Source: Ignavibacteriae bacterium HGW-Ignavibacteriae-4 (GTDB lineage: Bacteria > Bacteroidota > Ignavibacteria > Kapaibacteriales > UBA2268). Taken from it: DNA of 42,781 nt. The position numbers and the translations under genes are program-made. The notes below the pieces were generated by a model. The model worked only from the letters and a program-made list of their open reading frames with translations, was not told the origin of the DNA and made no database searches. Positions 8,396 to 16,963 of this stretch are shown here, piece after piece; within the stretch, counting starts at the first letter, position 1, and each line of letters opens with the position of its first letter. The stretch covers positions 1 to 42,781 of the forward strand of contig PGYR01000019.1 in NCBI GenBank assembly GCA_002839765.1, given 5' to 3'.

Positions 8396-10246
8396 ATGTC
8401 TCCAAAAGAAATCTCCAAATTCCTAGTCGGTATAGAACTATTCAACGAATTATCTGATGAACAAAGACTCGTTTGCTCAACTAATATGAAAATATTAGAC
8501 GTAAAGAAAGGAACTATACTCATAGAGCAAGGTTCAGATAGAGATACTCTATTTATAATCCAGAAAGGAACAGTAACAGAGTATATAGAAAGAGATAAAA
8601 ACAAGCGAACGGTGCTCAATCATTACAAGCCTAGCGAAGTATTTGGTGAAGGGGCACTTATGGATAATTATCCTTATGCTATGTCTGCCAAAGCAGCTAC
8701 AGATTGTAGAATGATAATATTACGTAGAACTGAGTTTTCTAAAATGATGGAAACACACACTGGAATAGTAGTTAACCTCATATCCGCAGCGTCACGTATT
8801 ATCGCTAGACGTATGCGTAGTTCTTCGTACCAAGATAGTAATATCTCTATGAGATATGCAACAGGTGCTACGAGAATAGAAGAAGATATGATTGGTAAAA
8901 AGGAAGTTCCAGCTGATGCACTATATGGCATACAGACCCTTAGAGCGGTAGAGAATTTCAAGATAAGCGGAGTAACGCTTAGATTATATCCTAGATTTAT
9001 CAAATCACTAGCTATGGTCAAAATGGCTGCCGCTAAAGCAAACAAAGACCTAGGTGAATTAGAGCCACATATAGCAGATGCAATAGTAGAGGCATGCGAA
9101 GAAATAATAAGTGGTAGATACCACAATAACTTCGTAGTGGATATATTCCAAGGTGGTGCAGGTACTTCTACTAATATGAACGCAAACGAAGTGATTGCTA
9201 ATAGAGCTTTATTGATAATGGGTAAGCAAATAGCTGAATATGATTATTGCCACCCAAATAATCACGTAAACTATGCACAATCTACGAATGATGTATATCC
9301 AACTGCGCTCAAGATTACTTTGCTTTACTTCAATGATAAATTAGTACAAGCATTGAAACAGTTGATAGAATCATTTGATAAAAAATCAAAAGAGTTCGCT
9401 CACATACTAAAAGTTGGACGTACACAATTGCAAGATGCCGTACCAATGACATTAGGGCAAGAGTTTGCTACATTCGCAAACACTTTGCGTGAGGAAATAG
9501 ATAGATTGAAAGAGAATGCTAAACTATTCAACGAGATAAACCTCGGTGGTACTGCTATTGGGACAGGATTGAACGCCAACCCAAAATATAGAAAATTAGC
9601 TGTAAATTATTTAAAAGATATTTGTGAATATCCAGTCAAATCAGCGAAAGACCTAGTAGAGGCTACACAAGATACTGGAGCATTCGTTATGTATTCTTCG
9701 GCTTTGAAGCGTCTAGCTATAAAGCTATCAAAGATAAGCAATGATTTGAGATTACTAAGCTCAGGCCCAAGAGCCGGATTATGGGAAATTAATCTACCTG
9801 CTATGCAACCGGGTTCTTCTATTATGCCGGGGAAAGTAAATCCAGTAATACCAGAAGTAGTTAATCAAATTGCTTATAATGTAATAGGTAATGATTTAAC
9901 TATAACTATGGCTGCCGAAGCTGGTCAATTGCAATTGAACGTAATGGAGCCTGTTATAGCGATGAGTTTATTCGAGAGCTTGCAACACCTTAAAAATGGT
10001 ATTACGACACTTGCTACGCGCTGTATAGATGGAATAACAGCTAATGAAGATCATCTTCGTGAGATGGTTCAAAATAGTATTGGTCTAGTAACTGCATTAG
10101 TACCGAAGTTAGGATACGAAGTTTGTTCTAAACTAGCGAAGGAAGCTCTAGAAACTGGTGCTAGTGTATATCAACTTACTTTAGACAAAAAGTTAATGTC
10201 AAAAGCAGAGTTAGATAAAATGCTTTCACCAAAAAGAATGGTCTAA
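8396..10246 (+). CDS. aspA: Cyclic-nucleotide-binding domain fused to aspartate ammonia-lyase
   Basis: 616 residues. Residues 8-145 are a CRP-type cyclic-nucleotide-binding fold: ILIEQGSDRDTLFIIQKGTV, then FGEGALMDNYPYA at 83-95, then a long helix. The phosphate-binding arginine of the usual FGExALxxxxPRA cassette is Tyr94 here. Residues 160-616 are a full aspartase of the fumarase/aspartase superfamily. They include GGAGTSTNMNANE (253-265), STNDVYPTA and the signature GSSIMPGKVNP (473-483) with its catalytic serine loop. Aspartases make fumarate and ammonia from aspartate reversibly and are normally about 460-480 residues, so the N-terminal domain is an extra. Allosteric control by a ligand, perhaps not cAMP, is inferred. 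The stop codon overlaps that of nhaA. Confidence 0.9.
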   Translation: MSPKEISKFLVGIELFNELSDEQRLVCSTNMKILDVKKGTILIEQGSDRDTLFIIQKGTVTEYIERDKNKRTVLNHYKPSEVFGEGALMDNYPYAMSAKAATDCRMIILRRTEFSKMMETHTGIVVNLISAASRIIARRMRSSSYQDSNISMRYATGATRIEEDMIGKKEVPADALYGIQTLRAVENFKISGVTLRLYPRFIKSLAMVKMAAAKANKDLGELEPHIADAIVEACEEIISGRYHNNFVVDIFQGGAGTSTNMNANEVIANRALLIMGKQIAEYDYCHPNNHVNYAQSTNDVYPTALKITLLYFNDKLVQALKQLIESFDKKSKEFAHILKVGRTQLQDAVPMTLGQEFATFANTLREEIDRLKENAKLFNEINLGGTAIGTGLNANPKYRKLAVNYLKDICEYPVKSAKDLVEATQDTGAFVMYSSALKRLAIKLSKISNDLRLLSSGPRAGLWEINLPAMQPGSSIMPGKVNPVIPEVVNQIAYNVIGNDLTITMAAEAGQLQLNVMEPVIAMSLFESLQHLKNGITTLATRCIDGITANEDHLREMVQNSIGLVTALVPKLGYEVCSKLAKEALETGASVYQLTLDKKLMSKAELDKMLSPKRMV

Positions 10247-11604
10247 GATTTAGCAACTTCATCTTTTACTTTATCTTGCTTATTCAGATCTCTACGCATT
10301 AGGATATAACCAAGTGTACCAGCAAAAATAGATCCCAATAGGATACCTATTTTCGAATACATCTCTTGTGGTGCATCTGGTCCGAATGAAAGAGCTGAGA
10401 TAAATAATGACATAGTAAACCCGATACCTGTTAGTACAGCTACGTAGTAGTATTGTCTAAACGGTATTCCCGGTTGTAAACTCACAATGTTGAATTTATT
10501 TGCTAACCACACGAATGAGGCAACACCTATCTGCTTGCCTATGAATAGACCCGCAAATACACCAGTAGTCACTGGATTAATCAATGCGCCTAAATAGAAG
10601 TTTTCAAAGTGAATACCGGCATTTGATAGTGCGAAAAGTGGCATAATCAAGTAAGATACATATTCATCTATCCCTCTTTCTAATCTAAGTAATAGTGGTT
10701 GCACTTTGTCTGAAAGTAAATCCATATTATACAAAGCATCTGCTTCGTATTCTGTAAGGAAATCTGTTTTCGTTTGGAATAGTTTTGATCTGAATTTACG
10801 CCATAGTCCTTCCGTATTCTCCACGAATTTTTGCTTATCGATAAGGGCATAAGAAGGAATTGTGAATGCCGTTAGTACACCAGCTATAGTAGCATGTACG
10901 CCCGATTTGAGCATCGTAAACCAAACAAGACCACCAATAGCAAGGTAGAATAGTGGACTCATTACCTTTAATCTATTACCTACTAACATAATAAATAGGA
11001 ATAAGAAACTTAGTAATAAGTAATGAAGACTAATTGTAGAAGTATAAAAAACAGCTATAACTACTACTGCCGCAATATCATCAACTATAGCTAGAGCAGC
11101 TAAAAATATTTTCAATGATTGAGGGACCCTATCGCCAAGTAAATACAATACACCAAGTGCAAATGCAATATCCGTAGCCATAGGAATAGCCCAACCGTGT
11201 AGATTGTCTGTACCTAAGTTGAATAAAGTATAAATAGTAGCAGGTACTAATATCCCACCTAATGCACCCATAATAGGGAGCATAGCCTTCCTAAGGGATG
11301 ATAACTCACCTATTAGTATCTCTCTTTTTATCTCCAACCCTACTAGAAAGAAGAATACTACCATCAGTAGGTCATTTATCCAATGGTGTAGAGATTTGTC
11401 AAGTGTAAAATCACCAATACCAATAATAAAATGCGTGTGCCATAACTCAAAATAAGATTCCCACCAAGGAGAATTGGCCCAAATCATTGCTATCATAGTA
11501 CATATAATTAGTACTATTCCACTCGCAGATGCATTGGATGTAAATTCTTGGTAAGTTCTTGCTATAGGGAATTCGCTTTTTGCGAGATCAATTTTCTTTT
11601 TCAT
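10243..11604 (-). CDS. nhaA: Na+/H+ antiporter NhaA
   Basis: 453 residues from ATG 11604; a TTG one codon earlier is in frame but less likely. The ion-binding residues are visible: ATDIAFALG near 143-151 and LAIVDDIAAVVVIA near 171-184 with the paired aspartates. GVHATIAGVLTAF, ALSNAGIHF and GIGFTMSLFI are further family blocks. About 11-12 membrane helices are expected in the inner membrane. An insertion of roughly 50 residues (FRSKLFQTKTDFLTEYEADAL...) before the C-terminal helices makes it longer than E. coli NhaA but is common in Bacteroidota. Its TAG and the TAA of the aspartase share bases (10243-10246), so the two genes end inside each other. Confidence 0.93.
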   Translation of the reverse strand: MKKKIDLAKSEFPIARTYQEFTSNASASGIVLIICTMIAMIWANSPWWESYFELWHTHFIIGIGDFTLDKSLHHWINDLLMVVFFFLVGLEIKREILIGELSSLRKAMLPIMGALGGILVPATIYTLFNLGTDNLHGWAIPMATDIAFALGVLYLLGDRVPQSLKIFLAALAIVDDIAAVVVIAVFYTSTISLHYLLLSFLFLFIMLVGNRLKVMSPLFYLAIGGLVWFTMLKSGVHATIAGVLTAFTIPSYALIDKQKFVENTEGLWRKFRSKLFQTKTDFLTEYEADALYNMDLLSDKVQPLLLRLERGIDEYVSYLIMPLFALSNAGIHFENFYLGALINPVTTGVFAGLFIGKQIGVASFVWLANKFNIVSLQPGIPFRQYYYVAVLTGIGFTMSLFISALSFGPDAPQEMYSKIGILLGSIFAGTLGYILMRRDLNKQDKVKDEVAKS

Positions 11605-11741
11605 CAAGTAGTTTTTTATTTTCAGTCATTCTAATAATCCTAAAGATAGATAAAAAGCTAATTTATTTTAATTAAACCTGATATTTATGGTCTTTTGTTT
11701 CATTAGAAATCAGGTCATTGCTATAAAGGGAACAGAGTTCT

Positions 11742-11936
11742 TGTCACTCAGAGGATAGGCAGAGTAAGCCTGTGCTGTGCGCGAAGTCAAAGTAAAGAGT
11801 CCAAGAGAACTGCGTAGGAGTTCAACATTAGTAGTAACTGTTGATCAATCAAATACAACAACTCCACTAGGAGTAAGATAACTAGGGAACTAATTCCCTT
11901 GTTGCTGAAGCTATTCGTTGGCTGAAGCCATCGGGA
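11742..11936 (+). repeat. Dispersed intergenic repeat block between nhaA and an exported protein
   Basis: The gap 11605-12027 has no gene. From 11742 it carries TGTCACTCAGAGG, then GCGCGAAGTCAAAG and AAGAGTCCAAGAGAAC, like the blocks at 241-290 and 42273-42331. At 11901-11936 GCTGAAGCTATTCG and GGCTGAAGCCATCGGG add short imperfect inverted repeats. I see no ORF or RNA gene here. It may also contain the nhaA promoter close to 11605-11700, but no clear box is visible. Confidence 0.5.
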
Positions 11937-12027
11937 ATACTTTGAATTGTTTATGTTGAAATAAAGATTCTAGAAAAAATAGAAATCCGATGATTCATTT
12001 TTGAGATAATTACAAGAAAATCCTTAA

Positions 12028-12588
12028 CTAATACCGCCAAACTAAACCCATTTCATAGCTAGGTATTACACCTAGAAGCCTATAGCTAAATAAACCAGAT
12101 TGTAGCTCTATTTTTAGTTCTAAATCATTGAATATATTAAATAATAAACCAGAAGATATGAAAGGAAAACTATTAGCAGTTCGCATTGGAAAATTTACAG
12201 GTGCATTATAAATATAACTGATTTGACTACCAACATAGTAGTAAAAAACAACAATATCATGCAAAGTATATTTATCGCCTAACCCGACTTGTAAATCTAT
12301 CGAATTAACTTCATTTAGATTTGCATTTTCACTGAGACTATATTTAGAGTAGCCCAACTTAATTACAACTTTAGTATTTTCTAATAAATGTCTAAGTTCA
12401 ATATCACTATAATATGATACACTATATCTTTCAATTGATTGGAATATATCTGATTTGTCACTTAAATTAGGAGAAAGAGAATATATCCCAATCGTATTAG
12501 AATAATTAACTCCAATACGTTTATAGTCCTCAGAAATCAGGGTATTCCAAGAGAGGATAAATAGCGAAAGGGATATTAGTAACTTCAT
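12028..12588 (-). CDS. Probable small outer-membrane beta-barrel protein
   Basis: 186 residues with a signal peptide (MKLLISLSLFILSWNTLIS). The mature part has alternating hydrophobic/polar strands (for example VVFYYYVGSQISYIYNAPV and LELKIELQSGLFSYRL). It ends in GLVWRY, an aromatic C-terminus of the type recognised by outer-membrane insertion machinery. About eight strands are possible. No named family is recognised. It follows the CNNM-CBS gene by 18 bp on the same strand and is likely co-transcribed with it. Confidence 0.6.
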   Translation of the reverse strand: MKLLISLSLFILSWNTLISEDYKRIGVNYSNTIGIYSLSPNLSDKSDIFQSIERYSVSYYSDIELRHLLENTKVVIKLGYSKYSLSENANLNEVNSIDLQVGLGDKYTLHDIVVFYYYVGSQISYIYNAPVNFPMRTANSFPFISSGLLFNIFNDLELKIELQSGLFSYRLLGVIPSYEMGLVWRY

Positions 12589-12606
12589 AAAGCAGTCCTT
12601 ACGAAT

Positions 12607-13650
12607 TTACAAATCGTTCTTGCGTTCTATACGCTTGTCTCTTTGTTGTTTGGCTAGTACACGTAGATCGGCAACTTTGTCACCTTCATCTACTATTTCG
12701 ACACCTAGTATAGTCTCTAGCACGTCTTCCATAGTGATCAGCCCCTCTACTCCACCATACTCATCTACTACTACGAACATGTGTTTCTTGCGGCGCAGGA
12801 ACTCTTCGAGTGCTTTGTCCAATCTAGTATTTTCATTTATCAAGTTTAGTTCACGAGTGATAGAACTAACTTTTTTATCGGGCTCACCTTTTAGAGCAGT
12901 TAGGAATACATCTTTGGATAGTACATACCCTATGATTTCTTCTTCTTGGTGATCATCGCTCCATACTGGTATTCTGGAGTATTGGCTTAACTCTGCTATG
13001 TCTTGTACTTGAGCGATAGTCTGGCTTGCTCGGAGCGTTATCATCACAGTTCTAGGAGTCATAACATCAGTTACTAATACTTCACTAAAATTCATTATGT
13101 TTTTCAGTATTCGGTACTCGTCATCATCTAGTGAACCTTCGTCTTTTGCAGATTCGAATAGGGCTGTGATTTCCTCACGGCTGAATTCCTCAGCGTTTTT
13201 ACCACTAACTTTTTGAGACATTTTCTCATTAAGTAATTCAAGAGGTGAAAGTACAGTATAGAACAGCTCGAAGAATGGTACAAACTTGGTTGCAGCTGTT
13301 TTTGATAGTTTTATACCAATAAAATATGCTATAAATTTGAGTGATAAAGTAATAATAATTAGGATAAGAAATCCACTAATTATACCTAATAGGTTGCTAT
13401 TACCCATGTCAAATACAAGCCCAAAAGAGAAAAGAGCAATAGCATAGAGCGCTGTTTCAATCACCATAAAGGGATTGAAAGTATCGTCAAACTTTAGCCA
13501 TACTTTTTGGAGTTTACGTGCGTTAGGAGTTTCGTTTTCTATAAACATATCTATATCATCTTGGCTCAAAGCCGAGATCATATTAGATAGAAATGAAATA
13601 GAAGTAGCAATTAGTATAGATACAGCCGTTATAATCAGGGGTACGTCCAT
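12607..13650 (-). CDS. CNNM-CBS (hemolysin C/CorC-like) membrane protein
   Basis: 347 residues. The N-terminal CNNM transmembrane domain covers about residues 1-140 with three or four helices. Two CBS domains follow: VTDVMTPRTVMITL near 195-208 and VVVDEYGGVEGLITMEDVLETILG near 295-318. Both are signature blocks of the family. The usual C-terminal CorC/HlyC domain is missing; the chain ends in a basic tail after the second CBS. Relatives are linked to Mg2+/Co2+ efflux or resistance, with CBS domains sensing adenine nucleotides. The hemolysin name is historical. Confidence 0.85.
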   Translation of the reverse strand: MDVPLIITAVSILIATSISFLSNMISALSQDDIDMFIENETPNARKLQKVWLKFDDTFNPFMVIETALYAIALFSFGLVFDMGNSNLLGIISGFLILIIITLSLKFIAYFIGIKLSKTAATKFVPFFELFYTVLSPLELLNEKMSQKVSGKNAEEFSREEITALFESAKDEGSLDDDEYRILKNIMNFSEVLVTDVMTPRTVMITLRASQTIAQVQDIAELSQYSRIPVWSDDHQEEEIIGYVLSKDVFLTALKGEPDKKVSSITRELNLINENTRLDKALEEFLRRKKHMFVVVDEYGGVEGLITMEDVLETILGVEIVDEGDKVADLRVLAKQQRDKRIERKNDL

Positions 13651-13728
13651 AAAAAGCTACAAAGCTCCGTTATAATTTGAGATATAAGTAAGGACAATAT
13701 ATGAAATAGTTGAAGTAAATTCAAACAT

Positions 13729-14358
13729 TTAGTTTGTCCAACCCTTATCAACTATAGTGATACGGTTAGGATAGTTTATATTGCCTAATGGAGTTTTGAC
13801 TGTTGGTCTTGCGTCTAGTTTTAGTCGAGCAGCGCTTCCGCTCTGTCCGCCTATTGCTAATGCTAGATTAATCATATCTTCGTACCCTTTGTTACCAAAG
13901 AATTCGTACAAATCGATATTCATAACCAATGGGATAGTCTCAGAGCTACCAGTACCTGGAATAACAAATTCTTTGTTGATATTCCCAGCTATAGTTTCTT
14001 TGTCGTCTATATATAATTTCCAATCGAAAGAAGATAATGTAGCAGCAGATTGCTTTGTGCCACCTTTACCGTCATTTGGATTCTTTGCATCTACGTTGAG
14101 TACAAATTGAGCGGGTAATTTCTTATCAGAAAAAGCTTTTGTTAGCTTGATACCATCCATTAATGAGATATCACTAACGGATTTGATATTACTCAAATTC
14201 ACACCAGCTAATTTAAAATTATTCACATCGTCTAGTTTGAATTCTAGACGTTGCAAATTATTCAATGAATCTGCGAACTGATTCAATGTCTTACAGCTAC
14301 CTAAGAAAAGAGTAGCTACCATAACCGACAATGCAGTTAAATATATTCTTTTATTCAT
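13729..14358 (-). CDS. LEA14-like (LEA type 2) lipoprotein
   Basis: 209 residues. The N-terminus ends in a lipobox (LFLGSCKTL), so cysteine 22 should be lipidated and the protein anchored in the envelope. The body (RLEFKLDDVNNFKLAGVNLSNIKSV and FVLNVDAKNPN) follows the LEA-2/WHy pattern of a beta-sandwich. ATG overlaps the TAA of the upstream response regulator as TAATG, which implies translational coupling. The function is unknown; related proteins are tied to envelope or stress roles by inference only. Confidence 0.7.
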   Translation of the reverse strand: MNKRIYLTALSVMVATLFLGSCKTLNQFADSLNNLQRLEFKLDDVNNFKLAGVNLSNIKSVSDISLMDGIKLTKAFSDKKLPAQFVLNVDAKNPNDGKGGTKQSAATLSSFDWKLYIDDKETIAGNINKEFVIPGTGSSETIPLVMNIDLYEFFGNKGYEDMINLALAIGGQSGSAARLKLDARPTVKTPLGNINYPNRITIVDKGWTN

Positions 14359-14861
14359 TATTCTACGTTTAGTCCAGCTTGTGTAAGTACAGCTTCAGAA
14401 GATTGACCAGCACTGTCTAGTGCCGCTGCTAGAGCTATTACTTTCTTTTGAGCTATGTTTAAATTAGATAATAATCTCACTTTTGCTACCAATAATTTTT
14501 CTTCAATTGGCTTGCTTAGGAAATCATCAGCACCAGCTTCAATTGATTTCAATTGATTAGCTGTATCATTAAGTGCAGTTACGATAACTACAGGTATTAG
14601 TGCATCTTCTGCATTTGCTTTCAGATTACGCACTGTTTCGTATCCGTCCATTCTCGGCATCATAACGTCAAGCACTATAGCGTACGGCTTTTTTAGTTTA
14701 ACGGCTTCTAAACACTCGATTCCATCGTGTGCTACCATCACTTCGTAGCCATGTGACTCTAAATATCTTTTTAGCAATTTCGTAGTGATTTTATTATCAT
14801 CGACTACTAATATTGGTTTTGTATTCACAACTAAACCCCATTTTGTTAATTTACGTTTCAC
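14358..14861 (-). CDS. Single-domain response regulator
   Basis: 167 residues with one receiver domain at about 14-130: acidic pair D21-D22, phosphoacceptor D65 in AIVLDVMMP, T95 and K117 in LSKP. The C-terminal 35 residues are helical (AQKKVIALAAALDSAG) and carry no DNA-binding motif. The start is GTG 14861 or, less favoured, GTG 14825, as no ATG precedes the receiver. It overlaps the lipoprotein gene by one base. It may pass phosphate to another protein or act by binding one. The cognate kinase is not next to it. Confidence 0.85.
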   Translation of the reverse strand: MKRKLTKWGLVVNTKPILVVDDNKITTKLLKRYLESHGYEVMVAHDGIECLEAVKLKKPYAIVLDVMMPRMDGYETVRNLKANAEDALIPVVIVTALNDTANQLKSIEAGADDFLSKPIEEKLLVAKVRLLSNLNIAQKKVIALAAALDSAGQSSEAVLTQAGLNVE

Positions 14862-14894
14862 AAAGATAAATATAATGTATATATAAATAAAAGA

Positions 14895-15425
14895 CTAAAT
14901 TTTATTTATACTTAATCTAACTATTCCTAATATCTTGTATTTGACTAAACTATCTATTTCAATATTGCTGAATCGTCCATTGGACGTACTTAGTATGATT
15001 TTATCGTTTTTCTTCATGTAGTTTTTTACCATTACCTGATTTTTGTATTCTATCATAACAATGTCATTATTTTTTGGTAATGTGTTTTTCTCATATAGAA
15101 CATATTGACCATCTATCAAACCTTGACTTTTCATCTCATCACCACTTATCTCAGCTAAGCCGTAATTAGTATTCTGAAGTGATTTATTAAGTATAGTTAT
15201 ATACTCTGGTACTTCGTAATCGTCATCTATGGCTGGTATATAAGGAATATGATTAGACATAGCTTCGTTCAATGCTTTGTCGTACAGTCCATCTTCTCTA
15301 TTATCGGCTACTGTTTTCAATAGCTTTAGCTGATCTGATTTATCGAAGCCACTTAGCTGTAAAGTAACGTAGTCAAATATCAAATCATAGAGTTGGCGAG
15401 TGTTAAGGTCCGAATAGTTAGGCAT
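14895..15425 (-). CDS. S24-peptidase-like protein with catalytic serine replaced
   Basis: 176 residues. The C-terminal half matches the LexA/UmuD S24 fold: EISGDEMKSQGLIDGQYVLYEKN at 92-114 and NQVMVKNYMKK at 129-139. In LexA the first block is SGxSMxxxGIxDGD with the nucleophile serine. Here that position is Glu97, while the general-base lysine (K134) is kept, so self-cleavage should be lost. The N-terminal 70 residues are helical, acidic and not a helix-turn-helix. ATG overlaps the end of the upstream repressor gene by 8 bp. It may act as a partner or antirepressor of that protein. Confidence 0.7.
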   Translation of the reverse strand: MPNYSDLNTRQLYDLIFDYVTLQLSGFDKSDQLKLLKTVADNREDGLYDKALNEAMSNHIPYIPAIDDDYEVPEYITILNKSLQNTNYGLAEISGDEMKSQGLIDGQYVLYEKNTLPKNNDIVMIEYKNQVMVKNYMKKNDKIILSTSNGRFSNIEIDSLVKYKILGIVRLSINKI

Positions 15426-15765
15426 TTATCACCCCAGCTGCGGCTAGTATTATCTTGTTTTTGGATTCCAGCTTTCCCTTCTCGTAGTTCTGCTTTATGA
15501 TTTCTCTCCGTTTTTCGCCTGCCTTATTATCAGCGAATATATCGCCTTCACCAGTGATAACGTAAGTTGGATTTATCCCTTTCTCGTGCAATTTGCGGAG
15601 TAGCCGCACGCTGATAGCAGCTCTACCCAATTCGTAGTTGCGAATTTTGTCACCAGTTTCGTCTAGTATGAATGCGAATTGGTCGGCGGATAGCTTCACC
15701 CCTTCGTGGAATATATCACGTATCTCGCGTAGCCGGTTTCCTATTTCTTGGTTTATATTTTCCAT
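15418..15765 (-). CDS. XRE-family helix-turn-helix repressor, phage CI type
   Basis: 115 residues. A helix-turn-helix spans about residues 6-65 (GNRLREIRD...LSADQFAFILDETGDKIRNYELGRAAISVRLLRKL), followed by INPTYVITGEGDIF, a phrase common in Bacteroidota phage repressors. The C-terminal 35 residues are basic. In most such repressors an S24 domain follows in the same chain; here it is in the next, overlapping gene. Palindromes at 15788-15834 directly in front of the start suggest autoregulation. Confidence 0.8.
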   Translation of the reverse strand: MENINQEIGNRLREIRDIFHEGVKLSADQFAFILDETGDKIRNYELGRAAISVRLLRKLHEKGINPTYVITGEGDIFADNKAGEKRREIIKQNYEKGKLESKNKIILAAAGVINA

Positions 15766-15787
15766 ATTACATTCACTTAGTTATGAT

Positions 15788-15834
15788 TATGTAGATATTA
15801 CATATCTGTAATAGGTAACTTACATAAGATATGT
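15788..15834 (-). promoter_or_regulatory. Operator cluster in front of the XRE repressor gene
   Basis: Three overlapping or adjacent palindromes lie 23-69 bp upstream of ATG 15765. They are TATGTAGATATTACATA (15788-15804), ATTACA-N4-TGTAAT (15797-15812, perfect arms) and ACATA-N3-TATGT (15822-15834). The first recurs almost unchanged at 16921-16937. Binding by the XRE protein is inferred. Confidence 0.65.
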
Positions 15835-15870
15835 GATAATTGCAAAATTATGACTTGAGAGATGTGGCTA

Positions 15871-16344
15871 TTAAAAGATTGAAGCACCAATTTTAAGACT
15901 TACTGGATAGAAAGGTTTATTTTCTTTGCCATAAGTTGGATTGAAGGCAAACCCTACAAACCAATTTTTGCCTAATCTATGTCGATATCCAAAATTAAAA
16001 GAAACCGAAGTCCCCGTCTGAAAAAGATAATAATCTTCAAGTTCTTGATAAAGAATATTTATTCCTAAATCTAGCTTATGTTCTCTGCCTACAATATAAT
16101 GAAAGCCACCGAGATAGCTCGGATACATCGTAAATAGTGCTAAGCCAGAAAATCGTATTGCCCCCCTTAATCTTAGACTACCATCACCATATTCTTCACT
16201 TACAGTCCTAAGAAGAGTAATCTCCAAATTTGGGGCCCAAAGAGATTCTTGAGGTCCATAGATCTCGGTGTACATATAGGCATCTTCGTCTTCGACAGAT
16301 AAGAGTGTTGTAGTAAGTAATATAAATATTAGGAAATATTTCAA
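15871..16344 (-). CDS. Exported beta-rich protein, second of a pair
   Basis: 157 residues from TTG 16344, whose TTG overlaps the TGA of the upstream gene as TTGA. This start gives a clean signal peptide (MKYFLIFILLTTTLLS); a GTG three codons earlier is in frame but breaks the pattern. The mature part alternates polar and hydrophobic residues and ends VSLKIGASIF with a terminal Phe, which fits a small outer-membrane barrel. No named family. Translational coupling to the preceding gene implies a joint role. Confidence 0.6.
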   Translation of the reverse strand: MKYFLIFILLTTTLLSVEDEDAYMYTEIYGPQESLWAPNLEITLLRTVSEEYGDGSLRLRGAIRFSGLALFTMYPSYLGGFHYIVGREHKLDLGINILYQELEDYYLFQTGTSVSFNFGYRHRLGKNWFVGFAFNPTYGKENKPFYPVSLKIGASIF

Positions 16345-16841
16345 AATCCCCACCCAAAGCTTAAACTGAATGAAGTAGTAAATTTCTTTGTGTCTAATCT
16401 ATAAAATGGAGTGTAAGTTATTCTAAACAGGAAAGTCTCGGAACATTCCCTATATCCAGCTTGGAAACCAATAGCATCGTAATGATCCAAATCATAAATC
16501 GAAGATACGTTATCAAAGTCTGTATCTTGATCACCTTTGTATTGACGGAAATAATTAGCCCCAAACTCTACCCCAGCTCCATCTCCAATTACTTGTGTAA
16601 TTCCAATAACTGGTGATGAATAGAACATACCTCCATTGATAACCCCCATCATAGAAGCACCAAAATTAATGTATGTAATCTGAGATTCACCTAAAAACTC
16701 AAAAGTATTAATATTATACTCAATAGTAGGCTTGAACCCAATAGTATTACCAATTATTTCTACATATACATTAACATCTTTTGCCTTAGAATATGAAGCA
16801 GTAGTGGACAATAATAGAAATATGGTGATAATTATTTTCAA
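16341..16841 (-). CDS. Exported beta-rich protein, first of a pair
   Basis: 166 residues from TTG 16841, the only good start. The signal peptide is MKIIITIFLLLSTTASYS. The mature part is glycine- and aromatic-rich with strand-like alternation (IGFKPTIEYNINTFEFLGES, FGASMMGVINGGMF) and ends TSFSLSFGWGF, a terminal Phe suited to outer-membrane insertion. It resembles its downstream partner in size and build. The operator at 16921-16937 lies 80 bp upstream, so it may belong to the repressor's regulon. Confidence 0.55.
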   Translation of the reverse strand: MKIIITIFLLLSTTASYSKAKDVNVYVEIIGNTIGFKPTIEYNINTFEFLGESQITYINFGASMMGVINGGMFYSSPVIGITQVIGDGAGVEFGANYFRQYKGDQDTDFDNVSSIYDLDHYDAIGFQAGYRECSETFLFRITYTPFYRLDTKKFTTSFSLSFGWGF

Positions 16842-16920
16842 ATATAAGTTCTATTAATAAATATAGTTAATCAAAAATACAAAAAATAATTCAAAAACTG
16901 AATATGATTTATTTGCATAA

Positions 16921-16937
16921 TATGTAGATTCTACATA
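16921..16937. promoter_or_regulatory. Perfect 17-bp palindrome, second copy of the XRE operator
   Basis: TATGTAGATTCTACATA has 8-bp perfect arms around one central base. It differs from 15788-15804 at 2 of 17 positions, both central. It lies between the divergent genes 16341-16841 and 17041-17301 and could control either. Confidence 0.65.
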
Positions 16938-16963
16938 AAATTGCAGTAATAAATTAATTATTT

